DNA of 64,000 nt from NCBI GenBank assembly GCA_001464865.1, contig LNEG01000115.1:40351-104350 (forward strand), written 5' to 3'. Below are positions 37,404 through 46,392 of this stretch, one piece after another (position 1 is the first letter of the stretch; each line of letters begins with the position of its first letter). Source of the stretch: Burkholderiales bacterium Ga0074133. Its GTDB lineage: Bacteria; Pseudomonadota; Gammaproteobacteria; Burkholderiales; Burkholderiaceae_C. Below the pieces are notes generated by a model. The model was given only the letters and a program-made list of their open reading frames with translations. It ran no database searches and was not told the DNA's origin. The position numbers and the translations under genes were made by a program.

Positions 37404-37733
37404 GGGCAGGGAACGGGTGCGGGGGCTTGATCACAGAGTGGGACACGGTGTAGCTGAAGAGTACGCGCTAAAGAGTCCAACGGATTCAGGCCGATGCAAG
37501 CAGTGTGGCCGCAGTGCCCGCTGGTGCCAAGGGCTCGCTGCGCAACGCGGCGCATTCTCGGCGGCGCTTCCTTGCCCGCTGGCTCGCCCACCCAGCCGGG
37601 TCCATCCTGGCTGCAGTCAGCTTCCGGAGGTTTCTTTGCACCCGCTTTGCATCCAGAACGCTGTTTGTGGCGTATTCCACTACAGCAAGTCCCTCACTTT
37701 CACGTGAGCGGATGTATCCCAGACAATGGATGC

Positions 37734-38312
37734 ATGAGCAGCACCCTTCACCCCGACAGCGAACTGATGAACCTCATAGACCGCATTGCCGAGCAGGATG
37801 ACTCCGCGCTCAAGGAGCTGTACCGGCGCACGTCTGCCCAGCTCTTTGGCCTGGCGATGCGCATCGTGCGGCACCGCGACACGGCCGAGGAGGTGCTGCA
37901 GGAGGCCTTTTTAAGCGTCTGGCGCGGTGCAGGTAGCTACCGGGGGGCGCTCAGCCCGCCCATGGCCTGGCTGGGCCTGATCGTGCGAAGCCGTGCGCTG
38001 GATGCGCTGCGCAAGCGCGCCTCTGACCGGACCGACATGATGAACGAGCTGGACGACGACATGGCGCAGGTGCTGGAGGGCGATTCGCCCAACCCCATGG
38101 ACACGGCCGATGCCAGCGAGCAGGCGTTTGCGCTGCACCACTGCCTGGGCCGGCTGGAGAACAAGCAGCGCGAGGTGGTCAGCCTGGCCTACCTGCGCGA
38201 CATGAGTCATGGCGAACTGGCCGAGCAGCTCAAGCTGCCGCTGGGCACCGTCAAGACATGGATCCGAAGGGGTCTGGAACAGCTGCGCACCTGCATGGCG
38301 CGTTATGCCTGA
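37734..38312 (+). CDS. ECF-type RNA polymerase sigma factor
   Basis: sigma-70 region 2 'RHRDTAEEVLQEAFLSVWRGAGSY'; region 4 'GELAEQLKLPLGTVKTWIRRGLEQLR'. Confidence 0.93.
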   Translation: MSSTLHPDSELMNLIDRIAEQDDSALKELYRRTSAQLFGLAMRIVRHRDTAEEVLQEAFLSVWRGAGSYRGALSPPMAWLGLIVRSRALDALRKRASDRTDMMNELDDDMAQVLEGDSPNPMDTADASEQAFALHHCLGRLENKQREVVSLAYLRDMSHGELAEQLKLPLGTVKTWIRRGLEQLRTCMARYA

Positions 38313-38336
38313 ACAAGGCCTGAGGAACACGCCGTC

Positions 38337-39143
38337 ATGAACATTACCCAACACCCCGAACTGCTCGACCGCCTGGCGGTGAGCTATGCCCTGGGCACCC
38401 TGCGCGGTGGCGCACGCCGCCGCTTTGAAACCCTGGCCCGCGAACACGCCACCGTGCGTGCAGCCGCCCTGGTGTGGCAGACCCGCTGGTCGGGCCTGAC
38501 CGAGCTGCAGCCCGCGGTAGAGCCCGCGCCCGCCGTGTGGACGCGCATCGACAACCTGGTGCAGGCCGGCAAATCGCAGGCCGCCATGCAGGCCGCCCGC
38601 GCCGATGCAGCCCAGGCGGCAGCCCGCGAGCCAGCTGCAGGCGGCTGGTGGCGCAACCTGCTGGTGTGGCGTGGTGCGGCGGCCGCCGGTGCGGTGGCCA
38701 CGCTGGCCGCGGTGGTGGTGGGCGTGCAGGTCAATGGCGGCCTCAAGGCCACCACGGGCGCGCAGATCGCGTCGCTGCAGCAGCAACTGCAGGCCACGCC
38801 GCAGATCCAGTACGTGGCCGTGCTGGCCGACGCCAAGGCCGACGCATCGATGCTCGTCACCTTTGACCCCAAGAACAACCAGCTGGTGCTGCAACGTGTG
38901 GGTGGCTTCCAGGAGGGTGACGACAAATCCCTGCAGCTGTGGGCGCTGCCGCCTGCCGGTGGCCCGCGTTCGCTGGGCGTTCTGGGTGGCGACAAGCTGC
39001 TCAAGCTGACCGCGCAGGAGGGCGACGTGAAAGAGGTGCCCACGCTGGCCATCAGCCTGGAGCCACGCGGCGGCGTGCCCAGCGCCACCGGCCCCACAGG
39101 CCCTGTGCTGTTCAAGGGCGCACTCATCCGCAAGGCGACCTGA
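38337..39143 (+). CDS. anti-sigma factor (RskA-like), membrane anchored
   Basis: N-terminal anti-sigma region, one TM, 'LQLWALPPAGGPRSLGVL' RskA-type C-term; directly after sigma gene. Confidence 0.88.
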   Translation: MNITQHPELLDRLAVSYALGTLRGGARRRFETLAREHATVRAAALVWQTRWSGLTELQPAVEPAPAVWTRIDNLVQAGKSQAAMQAARADAAQAAAREPAAGGWWRNLLVWRGAAAAGAVATLAAVVVGVQVNGGLKATTGAQIASLQQQLQATPQIQYVAVLADAKADASMLVTFDPKNNQLVLQRVGGFQEGDDKSLQLWALPPAGGPRSLGVLGGDKLLKLTAQEGDVKEVPTLAISLEPRGGVPSATGPTGPVLFKGALIRKAT

Positions 39144-39393
39144 TCGCCTGCGCTGCTGCAGCGCTGCGTTGCCACGGGCCCCGTGCTGTGCCGTTTACCG
39201 GCCGCACGGGGCTTTTTCTTGTGGTGTGCACAGGCGCGCACAACGGCAAGTCAGATCAGGGTGCGGCGCGGTTTTCAGTATTTTTCGCGCAGCGGCATGA
39301 ACTTTGTTGGGCGTCCCTGAATCCGGTGGCGCCGCCTCCGCGTATTGAGGATGGGGCGCTCGGCTCCCCGCCACCACCTACGAGGAGATTTCC

Positions 39394-40947
39394 ATGCAAC
39401 TGAAGAAACTCAGCCTGGCCGTACTGGCCATGCTGGCAGCAGGTACCGCCGGCGTCAGCCTGGCGTCCAGCCACCGCGAAGCGCCATTCATCACCACCCA
39501 GCCCAAGGTCGACGGCGCAGACTTCTACATGTTCAACAGCTACGAGGCGGGCCGCTCGGGTTTTGTGACCATGATCGCCAACTACCTGCCCCTGCAGGAC
39601 GCGTACGGCGGCCCCAACTACTTCAGCCTGGACCCGAATGCGCTCTACGAGATCCACATCGACAACAACGGTGACGCGGCCGAAGACATCACCTTCCAGT
39701 TCCGCTTCAAGAACACCCTGAATAACGCGGGCGCCGGCATCACGCTCGACATCGGCCCCGATGGCGCGCGCAAGAAGGTGGCGATCCCGCTGCGCAACGC
39801 TGGCGGCATCACCGGCGCGGCGGCCGACCCGCTGGCCTACCGTGAAGAATATGAAATGTTCATCGTGCGCGGTGACCGCCGCACCGGCAAGCGAGAGCAG
39901 GTCACGCTGACCAGCGGTGGCACCACCTTCACCAAGCCCATCGACTACATCGGCGAGAAATCGCTGGGCAACGCTGCCGCCTACGACGCCTATGCCGGCC
40001 GCTACGTGTACGGCATCAACATCCCGGGCTGCAGCACGCCGGGCAAGGTGTTCGTGGGCCAGCGCCAGGACCCGTTCCCCGTGTCGCTGGGTACTATTTT
40101 CGACCTGGTCAACGCACCCGCAGCCGTCATCACCAGCGAGGCCAATGCCGCCGCTTTTGGCGCCGGGCAGATTGCCGACAAGAACGTGACCTCGCTGGCG
40201 GTGGAAGTGCCCACCAGCTGCGTCACGGCAGCGTCGGGCGAGAAGGTGATTGGCGGCTGGACCACCGCCAGCCTGCGCCAGGCGCGCGTGCTCAACGGAA
40301 AGCCCGATTCAGGCCTGCAGGCCAGCGAAAAGGCCGGCGGCGCATGGACGCAGGTCTCGCGCCTGGGCATGCCGCTGGTCAATGAAGTGGTCATCGGCCT
40401 CAAGGACAAGGACAAGTTCAATGCGTCCAGGCCCAAGGACGACGCGGCCAACTTTGCCGACTACGTGACGCACCCCACGCTGCCCGCGCTGATCGAGGTG
40501 CTGTTCGGCGCCAAGGCACCCACCAACTTCCCGCGCACCGACCTGATGACGGCCTTCCTGACCGGTCTGCCCACCGTGAACCGGCCGGGCAACATCACCG
40601 GCCTGGGTGCTGGCGGCCCGCTGTCCGAAATGCTGCGCCTGAACACGGGCATTGCTGCCACGGCAGCCAGCGCACAAAGCTCGCTGGGTGTGGTCGGTGG
40701 CGATGCCGCGGGCTTCCCCAACGGCCGCCGCCTGGGCGACGATGTGGTGGATGTGTCGCTGCGCGTGGCCATGGGTGCGCTGTGCAGCGTCACCGGCACC
40801 ACCGATGCGCTCAAGGTCGGCTGCAAGCCGTCGGATGCTCCCGCAGGCACCGTGCCCTTTGTGGACGGATCGCGCACCAAGGCCATCGACTACCGCACGG
40901 CCTTCCCGTATGTGAACCCGCCACTGCCCGGCGCCCGCAACTTCTGA
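39394..40947 (+). CDS. DUF4331 family secreted protein
   Basis: signal peptide then 'SSHREAPFITTQPKVDGADFYMFNSYE...YLPLQDAYGGPNYFSLDPNALYEIHIDNNGDA'. Confidence 0.92.
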   Translation: MQLKKLSLAVLAMLAAGTAGVSLASSHREAPFITTQPKVDGADFYMFNSYEAGRSGFVTMIANYLPLQDAYGGPNYFSLDPNALYEIHIDNNGDAAEDITFQFRFKNTLNNAGAGITLDIGPDGARKKVAIPLRNAGGITGAAADPLAYREEYEMFIVRGDRRTGKREQVTLTSGGTTFTKPIDYIGEKSLGNAAAYDAYAGRYVYGINIPGCSTPGKVFVGQRQDPFPVSLGTIFDLVNAPAAVITSEANAAAFGAGQIADKNVTSLAVEVPTSCVTAASGEKVIGGWTTASLRQARVLNGKPDSGLQASEKAGGAWTQVSRLGMPLVNEVVIGLKDKDKFNASRPKDDAANFADYVTHPTLPALIEVLFGAKAPTNFPRTDLMTAFLTGLPTVNRPGNITGLGAGGPLSEMLRLNTGIAATAASAQSSLGVVGGDAAGFPNGRRLGDDVVDVSLRVAMGALCSVTGTTDALKVGCKPSDAPAGTVPFVDGSRTKAIDYRTAFPYVNPPLPGARNF

Positions 40948-40961
40948 ACCGGGAGAAGAGC

Positions 40962-41213
40962 ATGAAAAACAAGGTTTCTCTTGCCCGCGTGCCGGTGGCG
41001 CTGGCCTGCGCTGCGGTGCTGGGCCTGGCAGGCTGCGGAGGCGGCGGCAGCGACAGCGCCGTCAGCCCTGAAACGGGTCCGGTGATGGTGGACGCCTTCA
41101 ACTACGTGGCGCCCATCGTGGGCATTGGCATGGCAGACATGACCGAGCCTCAGGACATCAGCCGCATCGTGCTGTCTACCACCGAGACCGAAGAGCCCGA
41201 TACACGGCTCTGA
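40962..41213 (+). CDS. small lipoprotein, unknown function
   Basis: lipobox 'VLGLAGCGGGG'; 83 aa. Confidence 0.7.
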   Translation: MKNKVSLARVPVALACAAVLGLAGCGGGGSDSAVSPETGPVMVDAFNYVAPIVGIGMADMTEPQDISRIVLSTTETEEPDTRL

Positions 41214-41357
41214 ACCCGCACTGATGCGGACTGAAGGCCCTGGCTGGCGCGCCACGATAGCGCCAGCCAGGGCCCGCGGCAACGCTGCGCTGGATTGCGC
41301 GTGGCGTTCCGTGCCCCCCCCAAATACGTATCTCCTGATGCTCCTGCCGGAGTCACC

Positions 41358-42560
41358 ATGCACCCCTCTTTCTACCTGGCTCGCTGCGCCACATTGACCC
41401 GCTGCGCGCGGCCTGTGCTGGCTGCACTCGGACTGACTGTTGCCGCCGTGACGGCCCATGCCGCCGCGCCGCAGGACCTGCGCGCAGGCGCTGACGCCGA
41501 GGTGGTGGAACGCCTGCCCGAACGCGTGGGCGCGGCCCCCGCCACACCGCAGGCTGCGGCCACGGCGGCCCGCCGCTGGATCACGCTGTCGCGCGACATG
41601 GCCGACCCGCGCTACCTGGGCCGTGCCCAGGCGGCCCTGGCGCCCTGGTGGGGCCAGCCCGGTGCCCCGGCAGAGCTGTTGGTGCTGCAGGCCACGGTGG
41701 AGCAGGCCCGCCACGAATTCACGGCTGCCCGTGCCACGCTGGAACGGGCGCTGCAGGCCAACCCGGCTCAGGTGCAGGGCTGGCTTACGCTGGCCACGCT
41801 GGAACGTGTGGCCGCACGCTATCCCGCTGCCGAAAACGCCTGTCGCAATGTGGCCCGCCACGGCGCGACGATGTATGCCGCCGCCTGCACGCTGGAAACG
41901 CGTTCGCTGCAAGGCCAGCATGATGCAGCGCGCAGCGGGTTGACCGCCCTCGCGCAGCAGCTGGGGGCCGCGCCTGCGCAGCGCGCCTGGGTGGTGTCGC
42001 TGCTGGCCGAAAGCGAGGAGCGCGCCGGCCGCGATGACGCCGCCGAGGCCGCCTATCGCCGCAGTCTGGCCGACGTGGCCGATGGCTACACGGCACTGGC
42101 CTATGCCGACCATCTGCTTCGCCGCGGGCGCGCCAGTGCCGTGCTGGACGTGCTGCGTGGCCAGCCCGCCAGCGACGCGGTGCTGCTGCGGCGGGCTTAC
42201 GCCCTGCGGCTGCTGGGTGACGATGCGTGGCGGCCCGTGGCGGCCGAGGTGCAGGAGCGGTTTGCTGCCATTGCGCAGCGCGGCGAGGGGCTGGACGCCC
42301 ACGCCCGTGAACGTGCCCTGATGGCCCTGTGGCTGGATGCCCGGCCGGATGTGGCCTGGCAGGCCGCCCGTACCAACCTCACCCTGCAAAAAGAGCCACT
42401 TGACTGGTGGCTGGCACTGCAGGCATCCGAACAGTCGCGCGACACGGCGGCGCACCGCGCCGTGGTCCAGGCGCTGGCGCAGACAGGCCTGCAGGACGCG
42501 CGGCTGGCCCGCTGGCAGCCGCAGGCGGCTACCAAGACATCCGCACAGGAAGGCCAATGA
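41358..42560 (+). CDS. TPR-repeat secreted protein
   Basis: signal peptide; helical repeats ('ATLERALQANPAQVQGWLTLATLERVAARYPAAENAC'). Confidence 0.82.
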   Translation: MHPSFYLARCATLTRCARPVLAALGLTVAAVTAHAAAPQDLRAGADAEVVERLPERVGAAPATPQAAATAARRWITLSRDMADPRYLGRAQAALAPWWGQPGAPAELLVLQATVEQARHEFTAARATLERALQANPAQVQGWLTLATLERVAARYPAAENACRNVARHGATMYAAACTLETRSLQGQHDAARSGLTALAQQLGAAPAQRAWVVSLLAESEERAGRDDAAEAAYRRSLADVADGYTALAYADHLLRRGRASAVLDVLRGQPASDAVLLRRAYALRLLGDDAWRPVAAEVQERFAAIAQRGEGLDAHARERALMALWLDARPDVAWQAARTNLTLQKEPLDWWLALQASEQSRDTAAHRAVVQALAQTGLQDARLARWQPQAATKTSAQEGQ

Positions 42561-43894
42561 TGTTCCGCACTCCATTCACGCGCGCGGCCGTGCTGGGCGC
42601 CCTGTGCCTGGCACTGTCCGCCCCGGCCCACGCTCACAAGGCCAGTGATGCCTACCTGCGCATCACCGATGCTGCCGCGGCCACCGACACTGGCGCCGGC
42701 ATTTCCGGTGCGCAGCAGGCTGCCCCTGCAGCACCGCCTGATGCGACTTCTGCATCGTCAGTGGGTGCGCTTTCGCTGTCCCTCTCCATCGCGCTCAAGG
42801 ATGTGGATGCCGCGGTGGACCAGCTCGATGCCGATGCCGACCGCCTGCTGACCTGGGGCGAGGTGCGCCAGGCAGCGGGCGCCATCGCGCAGTGGGTGGG
42901 TGCGGGCGTGCAGTGGACGTGCGCGGGGGCCGCCGTGGCCCCGCCTGCGTGGCGCCTGGCGGCCCTGGAGCAGCGCAGCGATGGCCGTTACGCGCGCCTG
43001 CAGTCCACGCTGGACTGTGCACCGGGCCAGCCTCTGGCATTGGGCTACAGCCTGATGCAGGGTGTGGACCCCACGCACCGCCTGCTGGTGGCTGGCAGCC
43101 TGGGTGGCCAGCCCCTGGCCGCCGTGGTGGTGCCCGACGGGCGCTCCACCACCGATCTGCGCTCGGCAGCGCAGGCGGGTGCCAATGGAGATGGCGAGGC
43201 CCAGGGCCTGGCCGCTGGCGAGGCGTCGGCGACGCCGCGCGGCGGGTTCGCCACGCTGCTGCACTTTGTCAGCGAAGGCGTGCACCACATTCTGGAGGGC
43301 TACGACCATCTGGCGTTTCTGCTGGCGCTGCTGCTGCCCATTACCCTTTGGCCGCGTCAGGCAGGGCAGGGCGTGGCATCTGGGCCGATGTACCGTCAGC
43401 GGGTGTCTGCCAGCCACGCCAGCGGCGGGCGCTGGGCGGGCCTTCGGGCACTGTTTGTCACCGTCACCTGCTTCACGCTGGGGCATTCCGTTACGCTGGC
43501 GCTGGCGGGCCTTGGCATCGTGCAGGTGTCCGGCAACTGGGTGGAGCCCGCCATTGCCGTGAGCATCGGCATCTCTGCCTGGCTCAACCTGTACCCCGTA
43601 CGCGGGCTGCGCGGCAGCTGGCTGGCGCTGGGCTTCGGGCTGGTGCACGGGCTGGGGTTCTCGGGCGTGCTGGTCGAGGCGGGGGTATCCGGCGGCCTGC
43701 TGCTGTGGGCGCTGGCCGGGTTCAATCTGGGGGTGGAGGCAGGGCAGCTGGCTCTGGTGGCGCTGTGGTGCGTGGTGTCGGCAGTGCTGATGCGCTGGCG
43801 CCTTTACACCCCCGTGGTGGTGCGGGGCGGCTCCGCGGCGCTGGTGGCCCTTTCGGTGTACTGGACGGTGCAGCGCGTGGCGTTTGCGGGCTGA
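42557..43894 (+). CDS. HupE/UreJ-like membrane protein
   Basis: 'AHAHKASDAYLRI', 'GVHHILEGYDHLAFLLALLLP', 'TVTCFTLGHSVTLALA', 'GFGLVHGLGFSGVL'. Confidence 0.88.
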   Translation: MMFRTPFTRAAVLGALCLALSAPAHAHKASDAYLRITDAAAATDTGAGISGAQQAAPAAPPDATSASSVGALSLSLSIALKDVDAAVDQLDADADRLLTWGEVRQAAGAIAQWVGAGVQWTCAGAAVAPPAWRLAALEQRSDGRYARLQSTLDCAPGQPLALGYSLMQGVDPTHRLLVAGSLGGQPLAAVVVPDGRSTTDLRSAAQAGANGDGEAQGLAAGEASATPRGGFATLLHFVSEGVHHILEGYDHLAFLLALLLPITLWPRQAGQGVASGPMYRQRVSASHASGGRWAGLRALFVTVTCFTLGHSVTLALAGLGIVQVSGNWVEPAIAVSIGISAWLNLYPVRGLRGSWLALGFGLVHGLGFSGVLVEAGVSGGLLLWALAGFNLGVEAGQLALVALWCVVSAVLMRWRLYTPVVVRGGSAALVALSVYWTVQRVAFAG

Positions 43895-44018
43895 CGGGGC
43901 CGCGGCCGCGCCAAAAACCTTCAGCCGTGCTCCAGCATTTGAAATGGTTGAATCCAGCCAGTGCCGGTCATCGTAGTCTGCATGGTCGAAGCAATTGCTA
44001 ACAAATACAGGAGTTCCG

Positions 44019-44957
44019 ATGAAGATGAAAACGATTCCGTCATTGGCATGGGTGGCAGGCCTTGCACTGGCTGCCGGCACCGTGCAGGCCGATACCGGCA
44101 AGCTGCTGCTCACAGGTGGGGTGAACACCATCGCCGGCTCTGCCGGCGGCGGGCTGACCCCCTGGGCTGTGATCGGCACCAACGCCACCCAAGGGGAGGT
44201 GGGCGTCAGCGGCTACGCCACCCGCGCAGCCACGCAGGACTACAGCCTGAACGGCTACGGCGTGGCCGTGGGGCTGTACGACCGGGTGGAGCTATCGCTG
44301 GCGCGCCAGGATTTCGATGCCTCTCCCGCCATCGCGCTCAACGGCATTGCGGCTTTTGGCGTCACGCCGGGCCAGCACATCAAGATGGACGTGGTGGGCA
44401 TCAAGGTGAAGGTGCTTGGTGATGCCGTGCTGGATGCCGACACCTGGGTGCCGCAAGTGGCGGTGGGTATCGAGCACAAGCGTACGCATCCCGGCAGCAT
44501 CGGATCGGTGCTGGACTTTCTGGGTACCAAAAGAAGCGGCACCGACGTGTACGTGAGCGCCACCAAGCTGCTGCTCGACAAGAGCCTGCTGCTCAACGGC
44601 ACCCTGCGCTACACCAACGCCAACCAGAACGGACTGCTGGGCTTTGGCTCGGCCGCGCCCGGCAAGAACAGCCGCAGTCTGCAGCCCGAGTTCTCGGTGG
44701 CCTACCTCCTCAACAAGAACCTGGCCGTGGGTGCCGAGTACCGCTTCAAGCCCAACAACCTGCAGGCCCTGGGTGCCGCGGCCGGCCTGGGCACCGCACT
44801 GCGCGAAGACGACTGGAAGGACATCTTCATTGCCTGGGCGCCCAGCAAGAACCTGTCGTTCACGCTGGCGTATGTGGACCTTGGCCGCATCGTGCCAGGC
44901 ATCACCAGCAACCGCCGGCAGACCGGCTACTACCTTTCGGCCCAGGTCGCCTTTTGA
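44019..44957 (+). CDS. DUF3034 family outer-membrane-like protein
   Basis: signal peptide, 'GKLLLTGGVNTIAGSAGGGLTPWAVIGT', terminal aromatic 'YYLSAQVAF'. Confidence 0.85.
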   Translation: MKMKTIPSLAWVAGLALAAGTVQADTGKLLLTGGVNTIAGSAGGGLTPWAVIGTNATQGEVGVSGYATRAATQDYSLNGYGVAVGLYDRVELSLARQDFDASPAIALNGIAAFGVTPGQHIKMDVVGIKVKVLGDAVLDADTWVPQVAVGIEHKRTHPGSIGSVLDFLGTKRSGTDVYVSATKLLLDKSLLLNGTLRYTNANQNGLLGFGSAAPGKNSRSLQPEFSVAYLLNKNLAVGAEYRFKPNNLQALGAAAGLGTALREDDWKDIFIAWAPSKNLSFTLAYVDLGRIVPGITSNRRQTGYYLSAQVAF

Positions 44958-44967
44958 GGAGAATTTC

Positions 44968-45435
44968 ATGACGCACCCCAAAACCCTCATGGCGCTTGCC
45001 GTGGCCCTGAGCGGCTTGCTGTCCGCCCCCGCGTTTGCCCAGCCTGCTGCGGCGCCAGCGGCGACCACCGCTGCCCCCGCCGGCCTGTACCAGGCGCTCG
45101 GCGAAAAGCCCGGCATCACCCGCCTCATGGATGATTTCGTCAATCGCTTGGTGAAAGACCCCCGTATCGGCAACCACTTCAAGGACACCAAGCCTGCCGC
45201 GCTGAAGGAAAGCCTGACCGATCAGGTCTGCCAGCTCAGTGGCGGCCCCTGCAAGTACGAGGGCGCCGACATGAAATCGGCCCATGCCGACATGGACATC
45301 AACAAGGGGCATTTCAATGCCCTCGTCGAGGTGCTGCAGGTCTCGATGGACGCGCAGGGCATCCCGTTTGTGCAGCAAAACCGACTGCTGGCGCTGCTGG
45401 CGCCCATGCACCGCGATGTGATCACCGTACGCTAA
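44968..45435 (+). CDS. group I truncated haemoglobin with signal peptide
   Basis: 'GLYQALGEKPGITRLMDDFVNRLVKDPRIGNHFKDT...MKSAHADMDINKGHFNALVEVLQ'; N-terminal signal ending 'SAPAFAQ'. Confidence 0.9.
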   Translation: MTHPKTLMALAVALSGLLSAPAFAQPAAAPAATTAAPAGLYQALGEKPGITRLMDDFVNRLVKDPRIGNHFKDTKPAALKESLTDQVCQLSGGPCKYEGADMKSAHADMDINKGHFNALVEVLQVSMDAQGIPFVQQNRLLALLAPMHRDVITVR

Positions 45436-45446
45436 GGCAGCACACC

Positions 45447-46205
45447 ATGAAAAACGCTATTTTTTTGATAGCTGCTACGGCATATGTTGCAAGCGCTAGC
45501 GCCGGAAATGTGCAAATTCAGGTGCTGGACCGCGACGGCAAGCCCGTTCCGGACGCCGTGGTGGTGCTGTACCCCGGCAGCGCGGCGGGCAGCCCGCCCA
45601 GCCTGCTGCAGGCCAGCCCCACCATCGACCAGGAAAAAATGCGCTTTGTCCCGGCCGTGACGGTGGTCGCGCCGGGCTCGACCGTGCGCTTTACCAATCA
45701 GGACCGCTGGGACCACCATGTGCGCGGCAACCCCTCGGGCGGCGCAGCCAGCACCCCGGCGGGCGGCGCGCAGGCCGCTGCCAGCGGTACGGCGGCTACG
45801 CCCAACTTCGAGTTGCGTCTGGCCGGCAAGGCCGATGGCAAGCCCGCCAACCACGCCGACGTGAAGCTCGACACCGCAGGCGTGGTGCTGCTGGGCTGCC
45901 ACCTGCACGGCTCCATGCGCGGCCACATCTTTGTCACCGATTCGGCCTGGACCCTCAAGACCGACAACGACGGCATCGCACGTTTCCCCGCCGTACCAGA
46001 TGGCGCGGCCCAGGTGCGCGTATGGCACGCCGAGCAACTGGTCGACCTGCCCCGCAAGGCCCTGACGGTAGTGCCGGGCCCGGTGCTCGACACCGTGCAG
46101 CTCAGCGTGGTGCCCCGCGTGCGCCGCGCCCCACCAGCCGCGCCAGCAGGTGGGCCCATGGGCTCCTACAGCCAGGCGCCCGCTGCGGCTACGCACGTCC
46201 ACTAG
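45447..46205 (+). CDS. cupredoxin-like secreted protein ('methylamine utilization protein' type)
   Basis: 'VTVVAPGSTVRFTNQDRWDHHVRG' and 'GVVLLGCHLHGSMRGHIFVTDS'. Confidence 0.82.
   Translation: MKNAIFLIAATAYVASASAGNVQIQVLDRDGKPVPDAVVVLYPGSAAGSPPSLLQASPTIDQEKMRFVPAVTVVAPGSTVRFTNQDRWDHHVRGNPSGGAASTPAGGAQAAASGTAATPNFELRLAGKADGKPANHADVKLDTAGVVLLGCHLHGSMRGHIFVTDSAWTLKTDNDGIARFPAVPDGAAQVRVWHAEQLVDLPRKALTVVPGPVLDTVQLSVVPRVRRAPPAAPAGGPMGSYSQAPAAATHVH
45451..45520 (+). repeat. AT-rich palindromic repeat, copy F (overlaps signal peptide codons)
   Basis: 'AACGCTATTTTTTTGATAGCTGCTACGGCATATGTTGCAAGCGCTAGCGCCGG'; most diverged copy. Confidence 0.5.
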
Positions 46206-46343
46206 CCGCTCTTGCACCGGCCGTCCAGTACCGCTCGCTGGCGGGCCCCTGGCGGCATCCCGCCCTTTCCCCACAGCCAGTCTGTCCAAAAAACCGGTCT
46301 TCACTTCGAATTTTTCCGGAGTGACGCCGGTCCTCGCACGCCA

Positions 46344-46392
46344 TTTTGTTTAAGTTGATAAAAACGTATTAAAATATGATAAATATATTTAA
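46344..46392 (+). promoter_or_regulatory. AT-rich promoter-like segment upstream of the GGDEF gene
   Basis: 'TTTTGTTTAAGTTGATAAAAACGTATTAAAATATGATAAATATATTTAA' immediately before the ATG. Confidence 0.4.
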
